Origin: JBBDRW01 sp040905265
GTDB taxonomy: Bacteria > Bacteroidota > Rhodothermia > Balneolales > Balneolaceae
Assembly (NCBI GenBank): GCA_040905265.1
Contig: JBBDRW010000140.1
Location: 1-23,700, forward strand
DNA length: 23,700 nucleotides
Direction: 5' to 3'
Both the position numbers and the translations under genes were made by a program. Of the stretch, positions 9,112-17,807 are shown piece after piece (position 1 is the first letter of the stretch; each line of letters starts with the position of its first letter). Below the pieces are notes generated by a model. That model made no database searches and was not told the DNA's origin. It was given only the letters and a program-made list of their open reading frames with translations.

Positions 9112-11544
9112 TTACTCTAATACCATAATTGCCTTGTATTCAGGAGTAAATTCAATGTTCTTAATCTCCAGGTATAAGCCATCATCAGAAAATGCCGGTA
9201 TCCCCGATTCGTCAAAATCCTGAAGATACTCTGCATCACTACGCATTGGATGGAACAAGAGCAACATGTCCACATTCTGCATCCGATCTTCAAACTTTCT
9301 CATCCCAATCTCCCATGGTTTACCATAATAGAAATGGTCGCCAACAAGCTTTCCGTCAATAAAAGCCATCGATCGGTCGCCTGCGTAGCTCACATTCATT
9401 ATCACATCATTCAAGCTCTCCATCTGGCCGGTTGACTGGATTAGGTAACGTCTGTTGGTAACCGGAATAGCTTCGAAAGGCGGCTCAATTTTTGGAAAAT
9501 GGATTTCGTAGGCTGTAAAATTCGTATTTGAAAAACTTGTAGAATTTATTTCCGCCCCGGAGAGCATTGGAGTATGTTTCAACCGGGGATAAAAAATTAA
9601 TTCCTGTGCATTTTCTCCCATACTGTGGATCTCAACATCTCCACTTCGTTGAAGAATGGTTGCATCAGAAAATATCAATTGCTGATTTTTACTCTTCCAC
9701 GCCTTCATTGCCATGGATTTTGGAATCACCAAAAACTGTTGCTCATTGATTCTGAAAGAAAAGATTTCTTCCGACTTCCCGGATACCTTTACCAGTCCGT
9801 CCTCTGATTCAACAGTAGCATAGTCGCTAGTAAGATCCGATCTATCTATATTTTCAAATACAAATTCGGGCCGCATCCCCTCATTTGAGAAAAAGATATA
9901 ATGCTTTTGACCTTCGCGGTTCAGGATGGTCAAAGGCTGGACGGTGGCATACCTGATCTTCGTGCCACCCAGGTTCAGGTTAAAGGGCAGGATGGCGCTT
10001 ACATCCTCCAGGAGACGAAACCTGCCTCTTGAAGGGATCGTTATTTCACCTGTTTGGGTCTGCAGTTTGAGACGAATATTTTGAAGATCTTTGGTTGACA
10101 CATGGTCTTGAAAGTTGTGCATGAAGATAAACCCGGAATTACCGTCAGATCGCAAAGCATAACGGAGTGTATTGATATCATCCGGGGTAATCCGCTCATT
10201 GGTTTCCGGCAATACGGTTGCCATCGGTGCCAGCTCTTCTCCATAACTTTCAAGAAAAAAATGCAGCAGTTTTAAACTGTGAAAATGATACCTCAGTTGC
10301 CCGAATTCGCCTACCGGGGCCTGGAAGTCATAGGATATTTTGTTGTATCCTCCTGTTTCCTCGTTATAAAAATGGCCGTCAAATACCGGCGTGGAGCCTC
10401 CGTGATACATATAATATCCAATGCCATTCGATCCGCTTCCTATCGTGCGTACCATCATTGGCACTATGCTATTGGGTTTGACCGTTGGACGCCGGGAGTA
10501 GGTAACCATGATACCCGTGCCCAGCTCAGCAGGAAGGGAAGGGTATAGTTCAGGATCATAACTGACCGAACCATAATCCGGATTCCTATGTATGTCTTTG
10601 TAGAGATAGAATGGAGAAGGCTCCCTGGGCGCCCAGGTTGGATAGGCGTAAGCAGCCGTTAAGGGGAGACTTCCTTTTTGAATGATCGCCGCGTTTCCCC
10701 ATCCGGTGGCTGTATAGATCGGTACATCAATCCCGGCACGGATGGCCATATTTTTGAGGTTTGCCATATGATCATTGCCATAGTGGGCATGCTCATTTTC
10801 GACCTCGCTGATACTCACCCCGTCATGGGTCACATCCAGATCTTGTTGAGATGCGGTATATTCTACGGGGCCGCCGAGATAATACAACCACCACTTGCCT
10901 GCAGAATGCTGAAATTCGTTTTCAAGCTGTACCCCAATAATCGGGCCACCATCCTTGAACAGTTTTCCTTCTATTTGTCGAGCAATTTGGTTATATAACC
11001 GCTCTACGTAGCCAAGGTACTCAGGATCATTAGACCGTATATCAAAGGGACGACCATAAAGCCAGTCTGGTAAGCCGCCGTTGCGAACCTCACCGTGGGC
11101 AAATGGCCCTAACCGTACAATCGCCTTCATATCGTGCTTTTCGATTAATTCAATAAACCGGCGAAGGTTCAGTTGCCCTTTCCAATCAAATTTTCCTTCT
11201 TCCCGTTCATGCAAATTCCAGAACACATAAGTAGATATTATATTAATACCACCTGCCTTCATTTTCAGAATAGACTCTTCCCAATAATTCTGTGGATACC
11301 GGGAATAATGTAATTCACCCTTAATTGGGAAAAACGGCTTATGGTTATTTTCCAGGTAGTAATTGTTAACAGAGATAGTGTCTCCCTGAGGATTGCTGCC
11401 CCCCAGATTCAGGTGCCCGCGTATAATTTCTTTCTCAGCATTTCTTACATCAATCGTGTAAGTATCCTGGGCGTATGCAACATTACATGCCAGAAAAATG
11501 ATTACAAGCAAATAGTTGAACTTCATAAAACCTGAATTTTCCAT
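9112..11544 (-). CDS. GH35 beta-galactosidase
   Basis: This is an 810-residue secreted enzyme expected to remove non-reducing terminal beta-galactose. A signal peptide ends near NVAYAQD (about residue 26). The GH35 barrel starts with PIKGELHYSRYPQNYW (73-88) and KMKAGGINIISTYVFWNLHE (94-113). The acid/base is E210 in GVQLENEF, and the nucleophile is probably E340 in PAELGTGI, followed by the subfamily signature YYMYHGG. The C-terminal half (about 430-810) is beta-rich, with a jelly-roll-like end (AFIDGKLVGDHFYYGKPW). An alternative ATG seven codons in (MKFNYLLV) would also give a good signal peptide; AAAGGA about 9 nt before the first ATG favours 11544. The gene follows susD after 281 nt, the largest gap in the operon, and precedes the sugar symporter by 75 nt. 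GH35 in SusCD loci is typical for galactan, arabinogalactan, xyloglucan or pectin side chains. Confidence 0.92.
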   Translation of the reverse strand: MENSGFMKFNYLLVIIFLACNVAYAQDTYTIDVRNAEKEIIRGHLNLGGSNPQGDTISVNNYYLENNHKPFFPIKGELHYSRYPQNYWEESILKMKAGGINIISTYVFWNLHEREEGKFDWKGQLNLRRFIELIEKHDMKAIVRLGPFAHGEVRNGGLPDWLYGRPFDIRSNDPEYLGYVERLYNQIARQIEGKLFKDGGPIIGVQLENEFQHSAGKWWLYYLGGPVEYTASQQDLDVTHDGVSISEVENEHAHYGNDHMANLKNMAIRAGIDVPIYTATGWGNAAIIQKGSLPLTAAYAYPTWAPREPSPFYLYKDIHRNPDYGSVSYDPELYPSLPAELGTGIMVTYSRRPTVKPNSIVPMMVRTIGSGSNGIGYYMYHGGSTPVFDGHFYNEETGGYNKISYDFQAPVGEFGQLRYHFHSLKLLHFFLESYGEELAPMATVLPETNERITPDDINTLRYALRSDGNSGFIFMHNFQDHVSTKDLQNIRLKLQTQTGEITIPSRGRFRLLEDVSAILPFNLNLGGTKIRYATVQPLTILNREGQKHYIFFSNEGMRPEFVFENIDRSDLTSDYATVESEDGLVKVSGKSEEIFSFRINEQQFLVIPKSMAMKAWKSKNQQLIFSDATILQRSGDVEIHSMGENAQELIFYPRLKHTPMLSGAEINSTSFSNTNFTAYEIHFPKIEPPFEAIPVTNRRYLIQSTGQMESLNDVIMNVSYAGDRSMAFIDGKLVGDHFYYGKPWEIGMRKFEDRMQNVDMLLLFHPMRSDAEYLQDFDESGIPAFSDDGLYLEIKNIEFTPEYKAIMVLE

Positions 11545-11562
11545 CTTCGATATCCTTTATAG

Positions 11563-11675
11563 GAGGCTTTGAAAAACCAGATCACCGTATTATTATTGAA
11601 TGGGAGTTATAGTACACCCCCTATTGGAATGGAACTTGAGATTAAGAAACTATTTGCGTCTGAATACCTGGTTTT
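11563..11675. repeat. Partial copy of a dispersed inverted-repeat element (tentative)
   Basis: The 18-mer at 11563-11580 differs at one position from 22096-22113, the left end of the 138-bp palindrome upstream of nrdJ. Here it is followed by unrelated sequence, but AAAACCAG at 11573-11580 is answered by CTGGTTTT at 11668-11675, with GTATT/AATAC just inside, so this may be a decayed element of similar size. It lies directly upstream of the GH35 ribosome site, within the operon's long gap. The shared end is seen; the idea that it is a degraded element is inference. Confidence 0.4.
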
Positions 11676-11681
11676 ACACTA

Positions 11682-11718
11682 AAGGCACTTGTCCAAAAAT
11701 GAATAAGACAAGTGCCTT
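11682..11718 (-). promoter_or_regulatory. Stem-loop in the susD-GH35 gap
   Basis: AAGGCACTTGTC (11682-11693) and GACAAGTGCCTT (11707-11718) form a perfect 12-bp stem with a 13-nt loop. On the minus-strand transcript only a short, broken U stretch follows, so it is not a convincing intrinsic terminator. Its place after susD fits a 3'-end-protecting or attenuating structure that sets susCD mRNA above the downstream enzyme genes, as known for other differential-expression operons. Confidence 0.6.
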
Positions 11719-11825
11719 CATGTGATTATTTATAATGCTCTGGGAATCCATTAATTACAACATTCTCATACGAGCGACATTTCTTACTTGATTCCCATTC
11801 AGTATTCCTATTACAATCCGATGTC

Positions 11826-13283
11826 TTAGTAGCCATCATTTTGTGCCATCCCATCATCCATTGCCCATTGTGGGATTGGAAGCAGAGGAGTACTGGTCGG
11901 AGTTTTGCCCGCTACAGCTTCAACCTTACCCGGCCATTCTCCATGTCGTACCAGATCGAATTTTCGCAATCCCTCGAACAGGAATTCTTTTCCTCGTTCT
12001 TCCAAAATTGCATCGTTAAAAGCTTCCTTCGAGGCGGTAGCTGACGCCGGTAAATCGCCGAGGTCCGCCCGGCTGCGAATTTGATTCACCAGGTCGATGG
12101 CCTCCGGCGTTGGCCCCCCGCTGTTCTCATTTATGGATTCCGCAAGCATTAACAAAACATCGGCATAACGGGCAATGGGTATATCGTTGCCAATATAACC
12201 GCCATTACCGGGGTATTTGTTGATAACCGCGCCTCTCATGTTGGTTCGGTCTCGTGATCCATAACTTGCTACAAGCTGGTTCCTTCGCTCATCCTCGGGA
12301 TCAAATGAATCGTAGAAGTCCCACGTGGCCATGAAAACGGCATTGGGAGAAGCCCATCCCGGAGTGGCTTCGGTAAAATCAGCCGGTAATGTGTAATAAG
12401 GATACGCATTAAAATTACCTTCATTGCCCCGTCCCGTGGAAGATCCGGTATTGGAAATTGCCCAGATGGTTTCACTATTCCGTTCCGTAGCTTCGGTAAA
12501 CAGACTCATGTAATCATCTACCAGGCTGTACTTGTTCATCGATACGATCTCCCGCCCTACCGTTTCGGCATTTTGGAAATCTCTTTCATTAAGATATAAC
12601 CTCATCAAGGCGGTAAGGGCCAAGCCTTTATTGAACCGGCCATAATCCGGGGCATCAAGAGGTAAATTGTCGGCTGCAAACCTCAAATCGTTGGCAATAG
12701 CTGAGACATAATCAGCCCTCGCGGGCCGGGTCAAATCGGCTTCTGCTTCGGTATTAATTTTTTCGGGATCGAGTATAACCGGTACGGGACCGTAAAGATG
12801 TAACATGTAGTACATCATCCAGCCTCTGGCCATGTGAACTTCTCCCAGCAGGTGATTTCGTGTCTGCTCATTGGAAAACAGATCCAGATTTTTGAGGTCA
12901 TCAATTATTTTCGTTGTCCGTGTAACAAAACGGATATACTCTATATGACTCCGATTTCTTCCGGTGGAAATAAAGTTTCCAAAGTTCGCACGGCTATAAT
13001 CTTGGAAAAACCCACCCCACTCAGTGAATTGGGTCATGAGGTCGGCTGGAGCATCAAACTGTTGGATATGTCCTTCCTCTAACCCAAAAATCTGATAACC
13101 GCCACTCGGCCAACGAGAGGAAAAGGGCTTATAGACCGCCTGTGCGTAAAGTTCGGCCTCGACTTCATTGGATGGAAATACCGTTGGGTTTAACTGGTCG
13201 TAGATTTCGGCTTCGAGACCGGTTTCACATCCGTTCAACAAGAACGTACTGCCAATTAGTAATGCTAATAATACTTTTTTCAT
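11826..13283 (-). CDS. SusD/RagB-type glycan-binding outer-membrane lipoprotein
   Basis: This 485-residue lipoprotein has a lipobox at LLNGC (Cys19). It is the lid-forming, glycan-binding partner of the adjacent SusC channel at the cell surface. Typical SusD features are seen: helical repeat N-terminus (EVHMARGWMMYYMLHLYGPVPV, about 148-170), RYADVLLMLAESINE and LVNQIRSRADL in the C-terminal half, and the family ending with ILEERGKEFLFEGLRKFDL and LLPIPQWAMDDG. Length is normal for the family. It starts 19 nt after the susC stop, with AAAAGG about 9 nt before the ATG, so the pair is translationally close. Binding residues cannot be predicted, so the glycan is not determined. Confidence 0.95.
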   Translation of the reverse strand: MKKVLLALLIGSTFLLNGCETGLEAEIYDQLNPTVFPSNEVEAELYAQAVYKPFSSRWPSGGYQIFGLEEGHIQQFDAPADLMTQFTEWGGFFQDYSRANFGNFISTGRNRSHIEYIRFVTRTTKIIDDLKNLDLFSNEQTRNHLLGEVHMARGWMMYYMLHLYGPVPVILDPEKINTEAEADLTRPARADYVSAIANDLRFAADNLPLDAPDYGRFNKGLALTALMRLYLNERDFQNAETVGREIVSMNKYSLVDDYMSLFTEATERNSETIWAISNTGSSTGRGNEGNFNAYPYYTLPADFTEATPGWASPNAVFMATWDFYDSFDPEDERRNQLVASYGSRDRTNMRGAVINKYPGNGGYIGNDIPIARYADVLLMLAESINENSGGPTPEAIDLVNQIRSRADLGDLPASATASKEAFNDAILEERGKEFLFEGLRKFDLVRHGEWPGKVEAVAGKTPTSTPLLPIPQWAMDDGMAQNDGY

Positions 13284-13302
13284 TGTCTTAGCCTTTTAAC
13301 TT

Positions 13303-16300
13303 TTAAAAATTGATATTAACACCAAAGGAGACGGTCCGCACCATTGGAAATGGCGTCGGAGCCCCTCTCACCCCATCCTGCCGAACTTCCGGGTCAGCTC
13401 CTTCATAATTGGTGATAGTAAATGCGTTTTGAACGTCCAGGTAAACCCTGAGATCTCTCACCAAATTGTTCAGCATCGTACCGTCGAATGTATAACCGAG
13501 TGTGATGTTGCGTGCCCGGAGAAAATCGGTACTGCTAACATATGAATCCGTCCCTACACCGGAGACGGCCATATCCCCTTCTCCCAACGCACCTATATTG
13601 CCTCGATACGCTGCACCGGGCAGCCAGCCATCCTGGTTCTCTGTACTCCATACATGCTTCATATCCTGGGTCCCGCTTAAATTACCGCCCAGCATGCCAT
13701 TGGGATTGGCCCACTGAAGACTGTTGTTGACCCGATATGCTCCAAATTGGCCGTAAAGCAGGATGGACAGATCGAAATTTTTGTAGTTGAATGTGTTAAT
13801 AACGCCGATGCTTGCTGTGGGTAACTGTGAATACTGTTTGACGTCATTGGCATCCAGTACACCATCCCCGTTTTGATCAACAAAAATGGGGGATCCGGGG
13901 ACCATTGCGGCCTCGGGCTGCCATGCAGGAATTTCCTGCCCGACACTGAGGATACCGTCGGTTTCGAATGCATAAATAACACCCACCGGGTCCGTAACAC
14001 TTTGGTGGTTGCCTAAATCGGTTTCCTCAAACCGATCCTCCCATCTGTGTTTAAAGTGAGTAAAGGTTACGCCAGTCCGCCAAAAGAGATCCTGCCGGCG
14101 AATCACGTCCACACTCAAATCAAACTCGTATCCGGTTCGTACCTGATGCCCACCGTTTACCGGTTGTCTAGGCAGAAGTGATAGCGCCGGGGTATTTGCG
14201 CCACTGTTAAGAAGATCGGTGACGTCATCCCTGAAAATATCAAATGATCCGAAAACCCGATCATTAAACAGGCCGAAATCGATCCCCGCATTTTTTATGA
14301 TGGTTTTCTCCCACGTCAGATCAGGGTGATCGAGCTGTGTGGCAACTACAGGAATATAACTTGTACTTCCGTTATCGAAGCTGGCCAGGAATCCCTCGGG
14401 TTCGTATGCTGCATATGCAGATCCTGTAGGAAGTACGGAACCTGTCAGACCGATACTTGCTCTCAGTTTGAGCATTGAGACTGCGCTTACAGTTTCAAAG
14501 AACGACTCATTTGATACTTTCCAGGCAGCCGAAGCGCTCGGGAATAAGTTATACTTGCTATCGGGGAAGAACTGGCTGTAACCATCATACCGTAGTGATC
14601 CCTCCAAAATATACCTGTCCAGGATATCGAACGATGCCCTGGTGAAGTACGAACGTTTGATGTTTTTTGTCCTTCTTGAATTCACATTCGAAGCAGCGCC
14701 ATTCACTCGATTCGTATTTACGGCATCAAGCATACCCCTGGCTTGCAAACCAAATGAAAAACTCTCATTTATATACTGACCAAACCCGGCCACTGCAGTT
14801 ACATCCAAATACTCTGTGATAGCTGATCTGAAATTCAGATATGATTCGATCGTCTGATACTGGCGTTCGTCCTGTTGGAGAGAACCTCTTGAGGCATACT
14901 CATCAAACCAGTTAACGGTTGAGGGAATAAAGAAATCCCGCTCAGACGTTTCAAAATTATTACCGTACAAAATTTTACCCGTCAATGTTTCGGGTATAAG
15001 CGTTAAGTCAACCGAGAAGTTTGCAAGAACGGAATTATATTTTGTTTTATCTCTCATTTGGAGCTGAGCAACCGGATTCCCTGTTATCTGGAATTGAGTA
15101 AAATTCCCATCTTCATCTCTTACCGAAAGGTAGGCGGGGTAGGCAAAAGCAGCCTGTAACGCAGTGTAGCTATTCGCTCCGGCGCCACCGGTTTGCCAGC
15201 CGGCAACCGTATTATTGTAGAAGTTTTTGTTCCCTGTCAGGGATGCATTGAATGAAATAACATCATTAAACCTAAACGTGAGGGATGCCCTGGCGTTATA
15301 CTTCTGCAGGCCCGAATTTTCTACGGTTCCGTTTTGATTGAAAAAGTTACCGGAAAAGTAATAGGTAATTCGTTCCGCCCCGCCGCTTATGGAGAGATTT
15401 TGATTGGTCAGATTTCCATCCTTAAGTACATGATCCACCCAGTTGGTACCTACACCGGCACTACTAATTTCAGACTGTGAAAAACGGGACGTATAATCTG
15501 TTGGATTAGGCCCAAATGCTCCCATACTATTCTCTGCATTGTAACGATCAGCCTCAAACTGGTTGAAGTATCGCATGTACTGTTCGGCAGTCAACGGCTG
15601 CATGTAATCCATGTTCTGCTGATACGAGACGCTGCTACTGTAACTAACATCCATCCTGTCGCTCCGTCCCCGTTTGGTAGTAATAAGGATAACACCGCTC
15701 GAAGCATCTACACCGTACATGGAGGCGCTGGCGTCTTTCAGGACTTCAATCGATTCGATATCACTGGGGTTGAGTCCTGCCAGGCTTCCCCTTCTTACAT
15801 TATTTATTTCAGAGAAGTTAATGCTCGGCTCCAGACCTGAGGAAGGTACAACCACCCCATCCACTATAATAAGGGGGGCGCCTCTTCCCCGAATGGAAAG
15901 ATCAACGTTTCCACCTGGTTGGGAACTCTCCTGCGTTACTTTCAACCCTGCAGCCTGGCCAAACAGCATATCATTTATATTGGACTTTGCTGCTACAGGA
16001 ATGTTCGACGGATCGATCCTGGAAATGGAGGTCGTTACATCTTCCCTGCGTGAGGTACCGTATCCTACCACAACGAGTTCTTCTCCGAATATTACTACGG
16101 GAGAAAGTTCCACATCTATGGTCGTCCTTCCCCTAATCGGTACTACCTGCTGCTGGAATCCAATATATGAGAACACCAACGTACCCTGCAATGAAGGGAC
16201 ATCTAGTTCATATTGGCCATCCACATTAGTGGTTGCACCTGTAGTCGTACCTTGGAGAACAACATTTACTCCTGGTAGACTTTCACCGGATTCAGCATCC

Positions 16301-16410
16301 GTTACCTGACCCGAAACCGTGCTCTGCGCTAATGTATTCATATGCCACGAAAGCAACAGCACGACAGTAAGTGTAAGCGCTTTTAAAAAAACATGTAAAT
16401 AACTGATCAT
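13303..16410 (-). CDS. SusC/RagA-type TonB-dependent outer-membrane transporter
   Basis: This 1035-residue beta-barrel imports oligosaccharide across the outer membrane with energy from TonB-ExbBD. A signal peptide ends near NTLAQS (about residue 29). Residues about 31-103 are the carboxypeptidase-like regulatory domain (VSGQVTDAESGESLPGVNVV). A TonB-box-like ELVVVGYG lies at 111-118 and the plug runs about 120-245 with DIESIEVLKDASASMYG and SSGVILITTKRG. The rest is barrel, ending in the expected terminal Phe (SFGVNINF). Between VDGVVV and NPSDIESIEVLKD the plug is about 25 residues longer than in the commonest SusC plugs. GGAG lies about 8 nt before the ATG. First gene of the locus, divergent from the AraC-family regulator. 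Confidence 0.96.
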   Translation of the reverse strand: MISYLHVFLKALTLTVVLLLSWHMNTLAQSTVSGQVTDAESGESLPGVNVVLQGTTTGATTNVDGQYELDVPSLQGTLVFSYIGFQQQVVPIRGRTTIDVELSPVVIFGEELVVVGYGTSRREDVTTSISRIDPSNIPVAAKSNINDMLFGQAAGLKVTQESSQPGGNVDLSIRGRGAPLIIVDGVVVPSSGLEPSINFSEINNVRRGSLAGLNPSDIESIEVLKDASASMYGVDASSGVILITTKRGRSDRMDVSYSSSVSYQQNMDYMQPLTAEQYMRYFNQFEADRYNAENSMGAFGPNPTDYTSRFSQSEISSAGVGTNWVDHVLKDGNLTNQNLSISGGAERITYYFSGNFFNQNGTVENSGLQKYNARASLTFRFNDVISFNASLTGNKNFYNNTVAGWQTGGAGANSYTALQAAFAYPAYLSVRDEDGNFTQFQITGNPVAQLQMRDKTKYNSVLANFSVDLTLIPETLTGKILYGNNFETSERDFFIPSTVNWFDEYASRGSLQQDERQYQTIESYLNFRSAITEYLDVTAVAGFGQYINESFSFGLQARGMLDAVNTNRVNGAASNVNSRRTKNIKRSYFTRASFDILDRYILEGSLRYDGYSQFFPDSKYNLFPSASAAWKVSNESFFETVSAVSMLKLRASIGLTGSVLPTGSAYAAYEPEGFLASFDNGSTSYIPVVATQLDHPDLTWEKTIIKNAGIDFGLFNDRVFGSFDIFRDDVTDLLNSGANTPALSLLPRQPVNGGHQVRTGYEFDLSVDVIRRQDLFWRTGVTFTHFKHRWEDRFEETDLGNHQSVTDPVGVIYAFETDGILSVGQEIPAWQPEAAMVPGSPIFVDQNGDGVLDANDVKQYSQLPTASIGVINTFNYKNFDLSILLYGQFGAYRVNNSLQWANPNGMLGGNLSGTQDMKHVWSTENQDGWLPGAAYRGNIGALGEGDMAVSGVGTDSYVSSTDFLRARNITLGYTFDGTMLNNLVRDLRVYLDVQNAFTITNYEGADPEVRQDGVRGAPTPFPMVRTVSFGVNINF

Positions 16411-16474
16411 AATTGATCTCCATTTAGATTATGCTTGTCAAGCCACACGATCACCAACAGAACCGTTCAAACTT

Positions 16475-16532
16475 GTTAAGGTAACTCATTGGGCACGTTA
16501 ACAAACGTACTTTACTCCAGGGTTCTTAGGAA
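16475..16532 (-). promoter_or_regulatory. Candidate susC promoter and operator palindromes
   Basis: On the minus strand TACGTTTG (16509-16502) fits the Bacteroidota -7 consensus TAnnTTTG and would give a leader of roughly 85-90 nt before susC. No clear TTTG is found at -33. Three small inverted repeats cluster here: GTTA-AGG-TAAC (16475-16485), ACGTT-AACA-AACGT (16495-16508, overlapping the -7 box) and GTTC-TTAG-GAAC (16521-16532). An operator overlapping the promoter would suit control by the divergent AraC-family gene, but which site is bound is not known. Confidence 0.4.
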
Positions 16533-16536
16533 CTAA

Positions 16537-16564
16537 TTTGTAAAAGCCTACATGAAACTATAAT
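16537..16564 (+). promoter_or_regulatory. Candidate araC-family gene promoter
   Basis: A perfect TATAAT (16559-16564) is preceded after 16 nt by TTTGTA (16537-16542). Initiation near 16571 would leave a leader of about 40 nt to the ATG at 16611, or about 80 nt to the more conserved start at 16653. The -35 box is weak. Confidence 0.4.
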
Positions 16565-16610
16565 TCGACAATCACTGTTTTCAGTGTATATTGCCGCATA
16601 TTAAAAGTAA

Positions 16611-17552
16611 ATGGACAATATTTTATTAAGTACGGACAATACTATGACAGGCATGGAAAGAAAAAGAGAAGGGTTTCTGGGGCAGAAAATGGTGATTCCC
16701 CCGGGCAATATCAGGAGAGCCATGAAAAAAGATCTCCTGATCAATGCACTGTACATTACCGACATCGGGTACTATCCACATGCTGAGTACCACTACAGAA
16801 AAAGAGAGGAAGGAGCCGATGAATTCATTTTAATTTATTGTGTGGAAGGTCACGGATGGATTGACGTTAATTCTGTGAAGAATAAAATACGTCCCAATTC
16901 TTATTTCATCATACCTACCCATACTGCTCACAACTATGGAGCTGCAGAGGGAAATCCATGGAGTATTTACTGGGTACACTTTACTGGAAGTTCTGCCCCA
17001 AAACTATATGAAAAATATTGCCTCAAGGGACCCTCAAAAGAGAAGATCCCTGAAGTTATTCAGATTCCATTTGAAGAGCGGCGGATAAACTATTTTAACG
17101 GAATAATCTCCCTGCTCGAAAGCGGGTACAGCACGGAAATTATAGAATATGTCAACATCAGTTTGTGGCAATTATTAGCCTCATTCATGTACCATGATTT
17201 CTTCTCGGAAATAAGACATCAAAATAATGAAACGAATATTGTGGACTCCGCTATCAAATATATGCAGGAAAATCTCAATCAATCTATATCAGTGAAAGAA
17301 CTTGCTTACTACCTGAATTATTCTCCCCCATATGTACATTCTTTATTCAAGAAGGAAACAGGGTATTCTCCCATCCACTACTTTAACCATCTGAAAATTC
17401 AAAAAGCGTGTCAATACCTCAGTTTTACCGATATGAGCATCAAAGAAATCAGTTTTGAGCTGGGATTTAATGATCCCTCTTATTTCTCCCGCCTGTTCAA
17501 AAAACTGATGGAGTTATCATCCACTGAATATAGAAAGAGGTATCGGCATTAA
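16611..17552 (+). CDS. AraC-family transcriptional regulator
   Basis: A 313-residue one-component regulator with an N-terminal cupin-type sugar-sensing domain (about 45-135: LIYCVEGHGWIDV, YFIIPTHTAHNYG, PWSIYWVHFTG) and a C-terminal double helix-turn-helix (about 208-313: VKELAYYLNYSPPYVHSLFK, then IKEISFELGFNDPSYFSRLFK). Family members conserve the run MERKREGFLGQK, which here begins at residue 15, so the true start may be the ATG at 16653 rather than 16611; neither has a clear ribosome site. It is divergent from susC and is the only regulator in the window, so it probably switches the locus on in response to an imported mono- or disaccharide. Its base composition is A+T-rich, unlike nrdJ next door. 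Confidence 0.93.
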   Translation: MDNILLSTDNTMTGMERKREGFLGQKMVIPPGNIRRAMKKDLLINALYITDIGYYPHAEYHYRKREEGADEFILIYCVEGHGWIDVNSVKNKIRPNSYFIIPTHTAHNYGAAEGNPWSIYWVHFTGSSAPKLYEKYCLKGPSKEKIPEVIQIPFEERRINYFNGIISLLESGYSTEIIEYVNISLWQLLASFMYHDFFSEIRHQNNETNIVDSAIKYMQENLNQSISVKELAYYLNYSPPYVHSLFKKETGYSPIHYFNHLKIQKACQYLSFTDMSIKEISFELGFNDPSYFSRLFKKLMELSSTEYRKRYRH

Positions 17553-17731
17553 CACGGGTTATCCCTGCCCCTCCAGCCAGTATTCGCTCATTTTGGATCG
17601 AAGAAAAGCCACACTTCGCTCAAGCTGGACCATGCCTTCCACACCGTCTTCGATGCTGATCCAGCGTCAATGCCGAAACGCGTTGAAGGCAGCGTACAGG
17701 TACGGCGACATTTACCTGCCGGACACACCAT

Positions 17732-17765
17732 AAAAAACCCGTCCCGGCGGTTAAGCCGGGACGGG
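17732..17765 (-). terminator. Intrinsic terminator of nrdJ
   Basis: CCCGTCCCGGC (17738-17748) and GCCGGGACGGG (17755-17765) form a perfect 11-bp G+C-rich stem with a 6-nt loop. On the minus strand it is followed at once by TTTTTT (17737-17732). It lies 43 nt after the nrdJ stop. On the plus strand no T run follows, so it does not serve the AraC-family gene. Confidence 0.9.
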
Positions 17766-17807
17766 CCGGGTAAATGACTCGTCAACCTTATCTTTTTGCC
17801 CCGAAAA

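Noticed and set aside
17732..17765. Bidirectional terminator also serving the AraC-family gene
   Set aside because: The T run follows the stem only on the minus strand; on the plus strand the stem is followed by G+C-rich sequence.
17588..17785. Minus-strand frame of 65 codons
   Set aside because: It is transcribed through the nrdJ terminator hairpin, and a different frame of the same stretch looks more protein-like.
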